A DNA stretch of 64,000 bases from Piscicola geometra (GCA_943735955.1 OX030966.1:2545511-2609510), one strand, 5' to 3'. Counted from the first letter of the stretch, positions 24,390-37,307 are shown. Notes: generated by a model from the letters alone, not told the origin. Numbers and translations: made by a program.

Positions 24390-25278
24390 TAGAGCTGTGC
24401 TTTAATCTACGATAACTTTCGATTAACGCTTAATGAATTAACGACCGTTAAAAATTTTAACGCATTTAAAAAAAATTAACGTCCAACAATTTTAATGCAT
24501 TTAAACTTATCAAAATTAAACTCTTCTTTGCTGTTTTGGTTACACTGTCAGCAAGTGAACACAAACACTAATAATTTACAGTCAAACGAATGGGAAAATT
24601 TGAATTTTATCAAAAAACTTTTTATTTGTTTAAAATTTGCAACAAAACTTCTAAAAAATGAAAAAAAAAAAAAAAATTTAATGAGAGAGTTAAAAAATCT
24701 ATAAGAAGAAAAGAAAACCTCAAAAACCTTCACCAAGCAAATGACTAACAAATATATATGTTACTTCAGATTCCCGAAGATGAAGATACTTCAATGATTA
24801 CTAAGTCAATCATTAAGCGTTATAGAAAAGAATCTGGAGTAGGCTTTGAGAGTTGTCTTCTTTTTTGGTGGCAACAACACGAAGGGGCATATCCGGCTCT
24901 TGCGAAACTGGCAAGAAAGTACTTGTCATCTCCTGCAAGTACAATTTCATGTGAACGTTAATTCAGCTTGTCAAAACACATACTAAGCAAGAAAAGAGTC
25001 TCTTTAGATTCAACTAATGTTGAAAACTTGTTTGCTTGAGTAACTGGCTCAAAAATGGTGTGTGACAATTACATTTTTTTTCTTCATAATGTGGATTATT
25101 TTTATACAAAACTCTGATAAAATTTTTACTATATTTGTAGGAAAAAATAATTTAAATACTCTTTTATACTAATGTCAAATATGCTAAAAACATTGCGTTA
25201 AACTAGGATTAACGCGCGATTAAAATTTTTATTCAAACGATTAATGCGATTAAATTGTTAAATCGTGGAACAGCTCTA
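24390..25278. mobile_element. Non-autonomous hAT transposon, family 2
   Basis: Starts tagagctgtgc and ends ggaacagctcta, with an exact 8-bp target duplication ATTATTAA (24382-24389 and 25279-25286). Subterminal regions hold inverted gattaacg and cgttaa motifs. Inside on the + strand is a broken hAT C-terminal transposase segment (24758-25039). The left half is non-coding or too decayed to read. Element length 889 bp. Confidence 0.92.
24758..25039 (+). pseudogene. hAT transposase C-terminal fragment, interrupted
   Basis: The frame reads FWWQQHEGAYPALAKLARKY then LSSPASTISCER, the hAT dimerisation block (W..h...yP.La.lA..yLs.p.sS...ER.FS). An in-frame stop replaces the residue before FS at about 24960, and the frame then continues FSLSKHILSKKRVSLDSTNV and ENLF. 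Conserved flanks with a stop inside mark it as a pseudogene. Confidence 0.85.
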
Positions 25279-25286
25279 ATTATTAA

Positions 25287-28200
25287 CATTCATGTTTTGT
25301 ACTTTATTTTATTATGTTGCGCTTTAAAAAAATTATTTTTTTCTAAGAAAAAAAGCTTTTAGTTAATAAACTTAGCCCTCTTTTGACATGTTTACACTTC
25401 TTTAATAAAAATCCTGGTTTCGAGCCTCGAATGGGACATAAATTATTGGTAGGTAGCTGTGTACAAATTTTGGGGGATTGTATGAAAAGTTAGAACAGGA
25501 GACTGGAGTAGGGTTGATTATTAACTATTATTCTTAATTAATAAAAAATGGCGGTATAGTTAAGAGACAATGCAATGTAATTGAAAGAAATACCACAGTA
25601 TTAAAAAATCGTGAATCAGAGAATACTTTATGCCCTTAAAGAAAGTTCATATGCGTAAAGCTGCTTTAAATGCTTTCAAAAGGTAAAAAGGGTTTTCGCA
25701 AAATCAATTAAATTCAAATAATTCAAAAAGTTTTATTTTAAATAATTCTATAAAACATTTAAATGCGTATTCATTCTTTTCTTAAGCTCTGAAAAATAAA
25801 TAATTGATTTTATAAAAATTTTATAGAATCAGCTCAATATTTATGAGAGTTTCAGTGCTCGTTTTGTATCTTCTGTGCAAACATAAACCCAGCTGCACAA
25901 CGTTGGTACTCCGTCAGCTACTTATCGTTCGATTTTCATTGGCATTTTGTGTCTCTAAGCATAAATCAAATTTATTTATCCATTAACTATTTTTTTAAAT
26001 ATTTGATCAATTTTAAAATAGGAAAAATAATTGGAAATAATTTGAAAAATTTCGAAATAGAAAAGATAATTGGAAAATATTCTTGTAAATCTTACCAAAA
26101 TGAATGTTCAACTTTTTTATTTCTGATAATTACTTTTTTAATCAAAAATTTAATTTAAAGTTTCAATTTATTTAGCAGAATAAAAGTGATTTACATCTAA
26201 CATTTATAACAATAACCACCAAGCCCTTCAACCTCTCTCACACGATCACGTCTCGAATTAACTCCCGAAAATGTTTAAGGCACATTCATGTATAAGACGT
26301 ACCTCGTGTTTGATTACGCAAAAATATATTTAAGAAACGAAAAATCGAAAACTTTGAAAAAAATGTAAATCAGTTTATTCTTTCTTAAATCCAAAATCCA
26401 CGTGATTTAGAAGTCATATTTTTTACCTAAATAATGATTGTAAATTTGAAGCAACTAATTTTTGATTTCCAGGTAATGCAGCAAAAGACATTTGATCCGC
26501 TTTTTTCATTCAAAAGATTTGACTTGTTTTAACTTTGACTTGCCACGTCTTCACTGAAGTCTTGCGAAAAGCAACTCGATTGTCGTGAACTAAGGCATAC
26601 TTAAAAAAACTAAATATTTATTCAAATGAATATGGCTTAAGTAAACGTGCAATTTTTAAGACGACAAGAAAACTGAGTACGAAATGAACACATGGTGAAA
26701 ATGAATTAAACCAGTATTTTTATGAGATTGGTGATGATAATGATCTCAAATTCTTTGAAACTATTTTTCTCACAATGTACTTAGTTTTTTTTAATACATT
26801 TATTTAGTTTTCAAACAAATGCATCAAATAACAAGGTATATAGTTATAAAAGTTTTTTTTCTCAAAATTTAATTTTTTTGAAGCTATAGTTGTACTTGTT
26901 TTATCTTTATTTTGTTTAATAGTTCACAAATTTTTTATTTTAAATATAATTAATTTTAAAATGGTTTAAACTGTTTATTTGAAATGCGAAGTGCCTAGTA
27001 ATGTTCGTCAGAGATTTCAAGATTGCTATAATGCAAAACTTCATGTCTAAGACACACTAGCTTTGCAACTAAAATTTTAAAAATAATAATGGTGTGCTTT
27101 TACATGGTACATAACGGTACTTAATCTCTCCGGAATACATTGAACCGTCGCAGATTGAAATCGTTAGGGTTAGAGTTAAATGCCATTTGAACGTGGAGAA
27201 ATTCAAATGTGCGACGACTTTAATGAAATCTCACCGACAATTCCTGTCTCTCACTTTACCACTTCTGCACATCTGCTAGCTCCAGGGCTTTCAATTCACT
27301 CGAAATCAATTGAGAGGTATGTAGAGAAGTGGGTTGATCGATGGTAGAGTGATATTAAAGGGATGGTGAAGTGAAGCTTTGAGATAAGCTTGAGTGGTAG
27401 TTGGATAAGTGATGGGATGGTGGTTCAAAAGATGATCGATTAATTTTTGAATCGCTTTCAAAGTGAATTGTGGTTGGATTGATGGGTGGAGAGAAAAAGT
27501 GAATGGAAAAGATTGATAAAGATAAATCTATCAAGCCTACATTTTTAAGCGCAAATCAAAACAAATAATAACTTGAATAATCTATTTCTAAAGTTTTAAA
27601 AAATTATAATAAAAAAGAGATGTCAAAAGTTCGAGAAAAAAGTTGATAAAAATAGATAAATCATCTCGATCAGAAGCAAAAAGGCATTAATTTCTTGGAA
27701 GAAACTCCCAATGTTTCAAGGTTTTGGATTTTTGTATTTTAAAAACTTACGAAAATGAAGTTACGTCTTAGTTATAAATAGATTAAAGATCGAAATCATC
27801 TTGTTGCAAAACTGAAAATTAATTTTGGAAAAGAATTCAAAATTCTTCGACCCTTGTGGCGCTTGAAATGACGCAGTTGAAGACTTTAAAGGGTGTGAAT
27901 GCATGCAATTGAACTCCAATTGGAGCGAATATATGAAAGAAATGAGCGAACGAATTGGCTTTATAGTGACCAACATTTTACAGTGCAGATAAAAGGGAAT
28001 CGATGGCGGGTGATAAAAGTCTTATCTTTGTGCGGCACTAAGACCAATACCATCTTATCTCGCCCAAATAAAAGATTTAATTTAATTTTAAAAAACGCTA
28101 ATTAGAGAATTAAAGAAAAAAGAGTTAACTTTTTTTTAATGTTTCAATTTTGTGCCTTTTGGTTTTGATAGAAAAGAGTTTTGAATGAAGGGTCACAACT

Positions 28201-31200
28201 TTCAAAAGCATCTTTGCATTTTATAATCTATGCTTTTAAGTGTTTCAACAAAAAAGCACGTTTGCCAAATATTTTGATATATCATAAACTTTTTAGTTTT
28301 CTATTTATAAAAAATAATTATTTCCACGACTTGGAGAAAGTTTAAAATAAAAAAAATGTAACTCTGTTGGATTTTTGGAAAAATCTATTTTTTTCGCCTA
28401 AAATTTTATATTTGAAAAATATAAAAACTTTTAAAATTGTTTTTTCTACATTATATGAACAATTATCTTCCATTTTTTGCGCTTTTGCGTTTCAGTAACG
28501 CTCTGACACGCAATGTATAAAACAAAGTTTCTTTGAAGCGCTCTTGTCATTTTAGCAAGCGTCTTGTCGAATAAAGAAAGTGTGTCTAACAGAAGGAAGA
28601 GTCAGAAAATATATGATAAAGACGAGGATGGCTAACAATTTAAATAGCCCGGAATATGGTTTCAGTAAAAAGTAAAAGAGATGGTTTTAATCCATACAAT
28701 ATCTTTTAAACTTTGAAAAATTCTCGACATAAAACTTTATTTTTCATAAAGCTAAAGTTTGATAACAGTTTGGAAACTAAAAACTAGCTAGATCATTTAG
28801 CTGTGCAATGTCCTACTGAGGATTATCAGGTCAATTCACGACTTTAAGTAAATATTACCAAAAGATTAAGAAAAATTTAATTTTTTAAATAACTAACTTT
28901 ACGTAAGGATCAATGATACTTAGTACTTAGTATCATCATCATCTCTATCATAATAATTCTCATCTTCGTTTCCTTCTTCCTTATCATCATCATCATCATC
29001 ACCATCATCATTCTTTTTATTATCTTCCATCACTTATTCCACTTTTTGTTCATGTTCTAGAGAACTTTATTTTCTTATTTATTGTAGCAAAGGATCGCTT
29101 CTGTGACATGTACTGAACTGGTTTTTTTAGACAAAAGTTTACAACTGTTTCGAAAATATGTGAACAAACGAAAATGTTTGAATAATTGTTGTAAAAAAAA
29201 TTTTTTTTTAAAATTTAGAGTTAAAAATTAATTAAAGTTTATTCGATATACATTAGTATGTAAATATATGTATATTCATTTATTTTCGTTTTTTAAATAT
29301 GAAATTTAAAACCAAAGAAGTATAGATAAAGATTAATTCATACATTTAAATGTGCAAAAATCACAAAAATTTTGAAGAAACTAACTGCCACAAATTGCAT
29401 ATAATTTTTACACAATTTCGGAAAGAGACCATTAATAAAATGCGATACAAAAAAGAAAAATGAATTGATGATTTAACATTTTTTTATTGACGAGACAAAC
29501 CGAATTTTGTTTTTAAATAGTTTTATATGTTTTACTTTGGTGAGCTCAAACAAAAATTGACTATAAATGTAAATTCTTCAATATTTTGTTATGTTTTTAT
29601 ATTTCAAAGCCTTTGACAAATGCTTGCTTCAAGATCACAGAGACATCGTCCCGTCAGAATGCCTCTTGACTGTCATACATTCAAAAGAAAGAAAAAATCT
29701 TTTGAAAATTTCAGAAAAAGTGGGAAGAAACGCTTACTCATGTGTCCCCAGAGAAGTGCTTTCTGTCACGACTTTTCTCACTCAACCAACGGGCAGTGTG
29801 AAGAAAAAATATTGAAAAAACAGAAGGAAAAAAAATATATTTAAAAAAAAGAATCTCAAAATATATTTAAATTTATTTTTTATCTTTGACAGTATAAAAC
29901 ATAAAAGCATCTAAAACCACACAAGAATTAGTTACAGTTAGATTACTCTGAGCACCAATATCGAATGTGCAGACAAGTTCATAAAGAAGAAAACAGCCTG
30001 CTGGCGACTAAAGAAAGATTAAAAATCAATTTGATGGTAAAAAAAAATGAAAGTATATGATCGTTTATCCCATACAAAAATGTAGTTACTTGAGTATAAA
30101 TATATAGAGTATACGATCTTTTGAAGAACATCTAACCTAATTAAAATAAATCTCTCACAATTTATTTAAATTCTTTTGATTGAAACATTAATTTTTTGCA
30201 TATTAATGAGATTTAAAAAATGAAGCCATACAACCAATAAAGAATGATAAAGGAGTAACAATGATAGATGTAGCACTTAATATTTTCTTGGAAAGCTCTG
30301 TGGAAAAAAGCTGTATGCAGGTAGGAGATGCTACTTAGAATGTAAATGTAATGTATAAATAAATACTTAATTTAAATTCTGATTTATGCTTTTTGAAAGT
30401 CATTTGAGTTAATTTAACTTTAATTTCGTTTTAAATAAACTCTTAATTTTGCGTATTTTTTTGTCTTGTATGTTCTTATCACCGAGATTTTATTTTCTGT
30501 TTTTATCGTGACTTCTATTACTTTTTTCCGTGTTTTAATAAAGTATGATATATATTGGGTGCTTAGAACTGTATTTTTGATGAGCTTTCTCTGCAATTTC
30601 ATATTTTCATTTGGCTGTATCTTTAATCGCTATGTTTTTTATCTCCCTTCTACACTCCTTCACTAAGGCTTTTAATTGCGCTTCTAATCTAAATTTCAAT
30701 ACGCCTTACTCTAATAACTCATCTTTTTTTCCTTTCCCTCCGTTGTTTTAAGATTCTCCAACAGGGTTCACGGGCCTCTGAGTGGTTAACGACTCGTGAC
30801 TTCCACCCAGAGTCATCGTTTCGACTCCTTTCATCAGTTAGCTTTCCTGGTTGAGATTGACTAAGTGCGATTAATCATTATTTTATTTATGAGCAACTTT
30901 TTTTTCCTATTTTTTCCATATACCAATTTTGGGTCAAGTATTTGCTACAAAATGCTCAAATCCGATGTTATTTACTGAATGTTTTTTTATGAGGTGATGG
31001 ATAGATAGCCAGTTCTATAACGGACTATATTTTTTCTTTTTATAATTTTATTCGCATTATTCTTTCTTTTTTGCACACTTATATGTATTGAATTTTAATT
31101 TATTTTACTTTATTTCATTGAAATAAATTTATTGTGTTGTACTATATTTCATTGTAATTTATTGTATTGTTTTTTTCAATATTTTATTGCATTGTATTGT

Positions 31201-31493
31201 ATTGAATTTTTATGAATTGTAAATTGTTTATTTTCATTGTATGGTATTTTATTGTTATGTATTCAGTGATAGGCTAAATCAAATCGCAATTGGTATTTAA
31301 ATCGCAAATTTTGCACATTTTCTTTCTGATTGAACCTAATTGGGATTTGATTTAAACAATAGAAATTTGATTCAACTCGATTTGATTTTTTCAGATTAGA
31401 TTCAATTCTAAAAGCAAATCTAAAACTCAAAATATAAGTATTGAATATCAGTACAACCATTAAACAAACATGTCCACCATTAGGTTACAGTAA
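25287..31493. other. 6-kb stretch with little recognisable content
   Basis: Mostly unique AT-rich sequence. GC-richer patches at 27115-27420 and 27860-28060 could hold exons or control elements but give no family match. One minus-strand reading near 27320-27250 (SSELKALELADVQK before a gtaaag donor) is only suggestive. A cluster of GATA cores (gataaaagtcttatc and cttatc) lies at 28010-28055. Short CAT-type repeats lie at 28925-29020. A second stretch of ATTGT/ATTTT repeats lies at 31080-31260. Confidence 0.35.
30768..30850 (+). repeat. tRNA-like sequence, probable SINE head
   Basis: The run ggcctctgagtggttaacga has an A-box-like core (tgagtggttaa), and about 35 bases later tcgtttcgactcc resembles a B box. 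No acceptor stem pairs, so it is not a working tRNA gene. It differs from the SINE families at 954 and 47459. Confidence 0.4.
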
Positions 31494-31588
31494 AAATATT
31501 GTTCTCATGGTCATTTGCTTGTATCCATCGACGACTTCAAAGAACCCGCCGAACTTTTCATGAGCCTCCTACAATCCGGAGCGTCTGA
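31494..31588 (+). CDS. Candidate exon, possibly N-terminal part of STIL
   Basis: An island near 50% GC in DNA otherwise 20-25% GC. Read on +, it gives CSHGHLLVSIDDFKEPAELF, then MSLLQSGASEI. The CS.....vSIDDF core lines up without gaps with my recollection of the vertebrate STIL N-terminal domain (CSREMIVHSVDDF). A donor-like aaaaag/gttatt follows at 31601. Against it: directly after the only upstream AG (31490) the frame starts with a TAA, so an indel in the adjacent A run or another splice site is needed. The minus strand also offers a short terminal exon with a good acceptor (ttttttataatttcag). Strand and identity are open. Confidence 0.35.
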
Positions 31589-33294
31589 AATTATAAAAAA
31601 GGTTATTTTTGAAATTTAAAACTATAATTTTTTTTATTACTGCTTTAAATGTTATTTAAATTCTAAGGAAGTCATAAAATTGAATGAAAGTTGAATACAA
31701 ATTCAATTTTATATTATCAATATTTAAAAAATAATATTACAAAGAATACATTTAATAATGGTTTTCATACTTAAACTTTATTTTATTTTCCTTTTCTTTG
31801 TGTTTTATTTAATCTATTTATTTTACTTTATTCATTTTTTCATTTTTTTTCTTCTTTTATTTATTTATTTTTCATTTTATTTTTTGTTTCATTTTATTTT
31901 ATTCCTATAAAATACATTTCATAATTTTTATCTGGTAGCACCAAATTTAAAAATTATTATTTTCTTTAAAGAGAAGAGAGTTCTAAATTTTTTTTAATTA
32001 ATGAAAACTCTTATTTCTATAAGGAATAATTGTATAAAACCTTAGAATAGTATTAAAAAAGGTTTATATCTTTTTAAAAACTTTATTGATAAAATTAAAG
32101 TAAGATTTCACAAGAGAATGGATAACTGAAGAATTTAATTAATATAAATTTTAAGAAAATCAAGATATAGGTGCAGTTTAGTTCATTCAAACTAAAAAAA
32201 ATTATTTTTTCAAAATTTCTTTTACAAACTTTGGGTATTCAAAAAATAAATGTCTTGAAAAACTTCAATTATTTCATTCATTTATGGTTTTTGAATAGTA
32301 TAGGAGTAGTTTTTTGCTGCTAGCTTGCTTGCAAAAGTTTATAAAGATTTCATTAAAGATATTTTCCGATAAATTGATTCTTATTCAAAAACCGTAATAC
32401 ATTAGTTATAGGGCACACTTTCATTTCAAAGTTTCCTCATTAAAAGTTAGTGCGTTTTATACATTGAGTTTCAACGAGACCACCCCCGATGGAAAACTGC
32501 TAGCTCATCTACCTAATTACGAAACCTTATTAAAAAGTCTATATCTTACTACTAGAAGTATATTTGAAAATTATCAACTTTTATTTATGGTTTTAAAAGT
32601 TTCATAAACACGGCATAATATTTACCAAAAAAACATTTGAATTAAATGGCTCATACATATTACCTCAAAAAATGTTTATTTATTAATTTTAGTTTCTTGC
32701 TAACATTCTTTTTACTATTTTTAGCAATAAAATACTAAAGGAATATTATAGATAGGATACTTTTATAGATGGTGTTTTGAGATGCATAATCTCTAAAGCG
32801 TTCATGACTTTTCAAATTGTAAGCCTTTATTGAAGTCTATTCATTTTATTGCCTTGATTTTGCTTTATTCTTTTAATATAAAACGAAGCTTCCCCAAGAT
32901 GATATTTAGAGGTTAATAGATTGCAAAAAGGGAAAGTGTAGTGTTTTCTGGTCTAATTTTATAAATGAAATTTTAATACATTTTTTACAATAAAAAATAT
33001 TGCATTTTAGAGTTTTCATATTATACATAGGGTTTTATATTTAAAACTAATTTTGAACCATGATAGTATCCCTAGAAATTACGTATTCAATAGGCTGTTT
33101 CATATGTTCACACATAAAATTCTAAGAGATATGAATTAAAACGTATATTTCCTGCCATTCTAAAGTTTGTCACAATTTTACAACTGAGCACATGTTTCAA
33201 TAGACAAGATATAAAAACCAACAATTTAAGCATTTAATAAATAAAGAAACTTGGGATTTTTCAAATTAATTGTTGCTTAATCATAAACCTACAG

Positions 33295-33599
33295 TGCATT
33301 TAAAGGCCAGAATGACTATAAACCATCCATTGAACGTGAGAACAATAATCTGGTTGAAGATAGTAGTAGTAAGAGTGCTGATGGAGGAGCTGATGATAGT
33401 TATGATGAAATAGATACAGATGGGTTGGTGCAGATGTTGATTAATAGGTTGAAAAATATAGCAGTCACTCAATCGATATCAGTCACTAGCAATATTTTTT
33501 TTAATATATTCAAAAAATATAAGAAAGACTTCAATGACGGAATACTAAAGTTGGTTGTTCTGGTTCAAGCCATACGTCTGTTGAGTTTATTATACAGCT
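33295..33599 (+). CDS. Candidate exon of unknown gene
   Basis: An open frame of about 100 codons without an ATG start follows the acceptor-like cataaacctacag. It reads AFKGQNDYKPSIEREN then an acidic Ser/Asp part (EDSSSKSADGGADDSYDEID) and TDGLVQMLINRLKNIAV. Composition is protein-like and unlike the Phe/Lys/Ile frames that AT-rich DNA gives by chance. A donor-like aatag/gttgaa at 33447 would end the exon after LVQMLIN. No family is recognised. It is on the STIL strand and upstream of STIL, so it could belong to that gene, but nothing proves it. Confidence 0.4.
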
Positions 33600-33897
33600 A
33601 GAGCCCCCCTTTAACTCTTAATCCGATGCGTTTGTGGGAAATGTATTTCGGAAATGAATTTAAATGCTTCTTGAGCCTTTGAGACTTAGCTAAAGTATGT
33701 ACATATTTTATAATATAATAAAAAACTAACATAAAGTTTCAAAAACCCTCATAAACATCTCCAACATTCCAAAGCCATCGGATAAATCTTGTGTCCTTCC
33801 AGCTATCTACCTCAATGTTGAGAAGAGAATCATTAAAAACGAAGTATTCCGGGCTTTTCATGAATTTATGCATTAAATTTTTATAATATTAGTTAAA

Positions 33898-34770
33898 ACA
33901 CACGACTAAAACACAACACTGAAGCACATCAGTACAACACACACACCGATACATATGTTTTTGATTCGGCCGAAACCGAAATTATGTCGAAATTGTTTTT
34001 CAACATAAATAATTTTTCATTAAAAACAAAAAAATAGTGTTTAACGATGACAATTATTTTAATATAAATATAAGTCATCTTTGATCGGGTGGGTTGTCCA
34101 AAGTTATCATGTGGGTCGACCAATTTTTCGGACGGGTTGTCTAAAATTCTTGTATGGGCTGTCTAAAATTCTCAGATGGGTTGACTAAAATGGTTCGGGT
34201 GGGTTGGTAGTCGAGTCATGGAACCCTAATAGAGATGTGAATCAAACCCTAATTTAATAGTTTGAGTTAGATTGAGGATATTTATGAGATTACGGTGTTT
34301 TGGCCAATTTTAGGTCCATTTCGGCTAAACCCGAAATTGAGCCGAATCTGCTAATATTATTTTTTATCGAAACCGAAAAATTACCGAAACTAAGAAAAGT
34401 GAAAATTTCTGTGCTGAAACCGAAGCCGAATCGAATTTCGGTCGGCCTCTAACACCATAAAAACACATTTTTACCATAAAAAACTATTATAGCACACCAC
34501 TACAACACATTATTACAAAAAATACCACAGCACACTAATACAACACACCATTGAAGGACACTATTGCAATAAACAACCACAGCCCACCACTAAAACATAA
34601 GACTAAAACACACAAAACTATTACAATAAACTACTAAACCACATAACTACAACACACAATTACAATAAAATACCACAAAACACCACTACAGCACACCACT
34701 ACATCACACTATTGCAATAAACTCCCACAACACACCACTACTAAACACAACTTGAACTACAAACTACGGA
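33898..34770. repeat. AC-rich degenerate tandem repeat
   Basis: Segments 33898-33954 and 34452-34770 are made of loosely repeated acaacacaccactacaaca and ttacaataaactaccacaac units. The decayed family 1 hAT copy at 33955-34451 interrupts the array, so the array existed before that insertion. Confidence 0.7.
33955..34451. mobile_element. Decayed hAT transposon, family 1 copy 2
   Basis: The right end reads cgaatttcggtcggcctcta, matching the family 1 terminus, with inverted cggccgaaaccgaaatt motifs on both sides. The left terminus is lost or decayed. Possible target duplications acaccgat and acaccata match at only five of eight bases by position, so the left boundary is approximate. No transposase remains readable. 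Confidence 0.65.
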
Positions 34771-35023
34771 CTAATGCATGCGAGATAATGGAGCTGCCAC
34801 ACCATTGTTTTTAACCATAGATTATCTCCTGAACCTCTAGCCAGTGGTAGTTCATTAAAGATCTTATAATAAACAATGTTTTGAATGACTGAAAAAAAAC
34901 AATTCGTTGTTAACTAAATAATAAATCTATTATTTATTTTTTCTGAATTTCCTTTGTGAATCCCATAATATTAATAATAATATTGTCGATCATTATTATG
35001 GTGCGAATAATCCAAACGGACTT

Positions 35024-37028
35024 CTATGGCACTTCAAAGCGCATTGTTTCATCTATAATCTCATACCCATAATTCAGACCAACAATTTCATCCAACTGAA
35101 CCAGGGAAGGTCCATAAAATGATGACTCGGGCCTTACTACTGGCTGGAGGAGTCCCAAATGTGAGCGAGAGAAAGAAAAAGTATTATTTTCATAATTTTC
35201 ATTCTAAAAGATTCATCAAAGTAAATAAAGTTTAGAGAGATCTGTCTATGATACCAAAACCATCTCCAATCTAGAAACAGGGCGTGAAACAATCTTGGAG
35301 CAGATGAAGCTTTCGTCATCGGAACAAAAGTTTTGCATTAAAAACTGGGGCTCGTACTAGAGGTCGGACCGGGTACCCGCGGGAACGGGAATGAAAATTA
35401 ATTTCGGGACGGGAAAAGTCGAGAACCGGGAATAGGTTTTCGGGACAGGAACGGGAACAGGAATCAAAATTCAAATCGGGAACGGGAAAAGACGGGAACG
35501 GGAATCAACTTTTAAATCGGAAACGGGAAAACATTTATTGGGATTGGATTCTTTAACAATGATTTTTCAGCAAACTTCTATGTATTGAAATCTTTATTTC
35601 ATCGATACTCCGTACTTAAAATAAACATTAAATGCAATATAAATGTATAACGAAGCCTCCGTTGCCAATGTCAAAATCTCCAACACTACATTTGAAGTTT
35701 TTATGATGAGTCCAAAGATTAGGGAGATTAGAACAAATGGGTGATGAGGAAAACTTTGCAGATGAAATCAAAATGGTAAGTTATATTATTTTAATTTTAT
35801 AAATTAATACTTTGAATTTGAATGATTAATTTCCAAATGATTGCTCAGTTGATCATTTCGACAAAAGAAAAGATGCCATTGATCTTATTCATATGGCAGC
35901 ATGTCTGTTGCATCCCCAGTATGAAAGAATAATAGGAAAAAAGTTTGGGATAGAAAAGAAATAAATACCAAGACTTTCATTAGAGAAAATTTAATTCTAT
36001 TTTGTACAGCCAGACCAAGCTGCAGTGCCGTTGAGAAAAAAAACAAATGATGGTTATTTAGACCTATTATGTTTGTTTTTATAACTTAAAAATTATAATA
36101 AAATTATTATACTATCAAATTATACGAATGATTTTATATTTGCAGTTGTGGAAAATAAGAATGTTGTCAAAAAACATATTTTTAACATTATTGAAGAATT
36201 AATAATAATGAACGAAGAAAAAAATTCAGAAGAGGATGAATTGTACAAATATTTACAATTACGTCCCAAAAAAAGTGAAAATTATAAAGATGTTTTATTT
36301 TATTGGAATAAAATGAGCAATTTTAAAATACTACAAGAAGTAGCCAAAATTTTGTTTAGTATATCTGCAAGTTATATTCGCTGTGAACGGAATTTGTCAA
36401 CATGTGGTCGTTTAACTTCAGACCGAAAATCATCTCATTTGAAAGCTGAAACTCTTAACGGTTTAACCCGTGTGAAAAGCTATTAAAACTTGATTGAATT
36501 ACTCAAAAACAATGACTAACTTCAATACTTTCATTTCAATAAATATTTGAAATTTAAATCGTGTTTTTTTATTATTTTATTAAAAGAAATATTCTCTGAC
36601 TTTCAAATAATAAATTTTCAGAAATGTTAGAACTAGCAAGTTTGGGACCTGTGAAAACGGCAGCGAAAATGAATAAAAAACAAAAAGCTTTCGGGAACGG
36701 GTTGGGACGGGAAAAAAATTTCGGGAACGGGACGGGACGGGAATCAAAATTCTGATGTCCCATCGGGAACGGGACGGGACGGGAAAAAAATTTCGGGAAC
36801 GGGACGGAACGGGAATCAAAATTCTGATGTCCCATCGGGAACGGGACGGGAAAACAAATTTCGGGAACGGGACGGGACCGGGAATGAAAAATCGTCCATG
36901 TCCGACCTCTAGCTCGTACATCACAAACACTTACTTGTGTGCGGGCTACAAAAAATAAAAAAACGCTCGTGAAGACGACTTGGGTGGTTCTTTTGGTATG
37001 TCGAAACCGCTTGCATGGACGTAGGTAC
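35024..37028 (-). CDS. Three linked exons, C-terminal end of a gene
   Basis: Three minus-strand exons fit in phase: 37028-36935 (94 nt, after atttatttcttgcag, before gtaagt), 35344-35255 (90 nt, before gtatca) and 35143-35024 (120 nt, after a pyrimidine tract ending ctcctccag, stop TAG). They read YLRPCKRFRHTKRTTQVVFT.., FLMQNFCSDDESFICSKIVS.. and PVVRPESSFYGPSLVQLDEI.., ending ETMRFEVP. The last two are the better supported. I recognise no family. The EGF-domain gene upstream on the same strand can splice into them in phase (donor atcaa/gttaaa at 37763, or aactct/gtagaa directly to the second), making them candidate transmembrane and cytoplasmic exons of that gene. A hAT element fills the first intron. 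Confidence 0.55.
35358..36911. mobile_element. hAT transposon, family 3
   Basis: Starts tagaggtcggaccgggtacc and ends catgtccgacctcta, with an exact 8-bp target duplication GCTCGTAC (35350-35357 and 36912-36919). Both subterminal regions carry dense gggacgggaa-type repeats, including an exact-looking unit ctgatgtcccatcgggaacg twice (36752 and 36826). Transposase remnants lie inside on the + strand. Length 1554 bp. It sits between two candidate exons of a minus-strand gene, in what would be an intron of only 28 bp without it. Confidence 0.93.
35850..36486 (+). pseudogene. hAT transposase remnants
   Basis: Two pieces remain. At about 35875-35961 the frame reads IDLIHMAACLLHPQYERIIG before a stop, matching the hAT core motif A..LLDPRY. 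At 36148-36486 a 112-codon frame ends with ISASYIRCERNLSTCGRLTS and DRKSSHLKAET, the C-terminal dimerisation block with the usual (S/C)ER.(F/L)S. Stops and a gap separate the pieces, so no full transposase is encoded. Confidence 0.8.
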
Positions 37029-37307
37029 CTGCAAGAAATAAATTCTTTGGGGGGTGTAAGATTGTATAGCGCCCATGAATTTGTGATTTTTCACTAGATT
37101 TTCTTCATACTTTTTTTAATTATTTTAACTTACCATAGGTAATTGGAACCAAATAAAAGGGTTGTTAAGAAAAGATTAAAGGAATTTTGAAAAAGTTTAG
37201 TTGGTGATGGGTTTTATAAGATAGTTGATAGATGGAAAAAATCTAGAGTCTGGTGTGGATTATCTGGCAAATAATAATTTTTTTTTAAAATTAGTCGAAT
37301 CTATTAG

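Noticed and set aside
34930..35107. A + strand frame with LIPIIQTNNF, which briefly resembled the IPIIPT stretch of STIL
   Set aside because: The minus strand of the same DNA gives a much better exon set with strong splice sites and matched phases. The + strand match is too short and has no acceptor.
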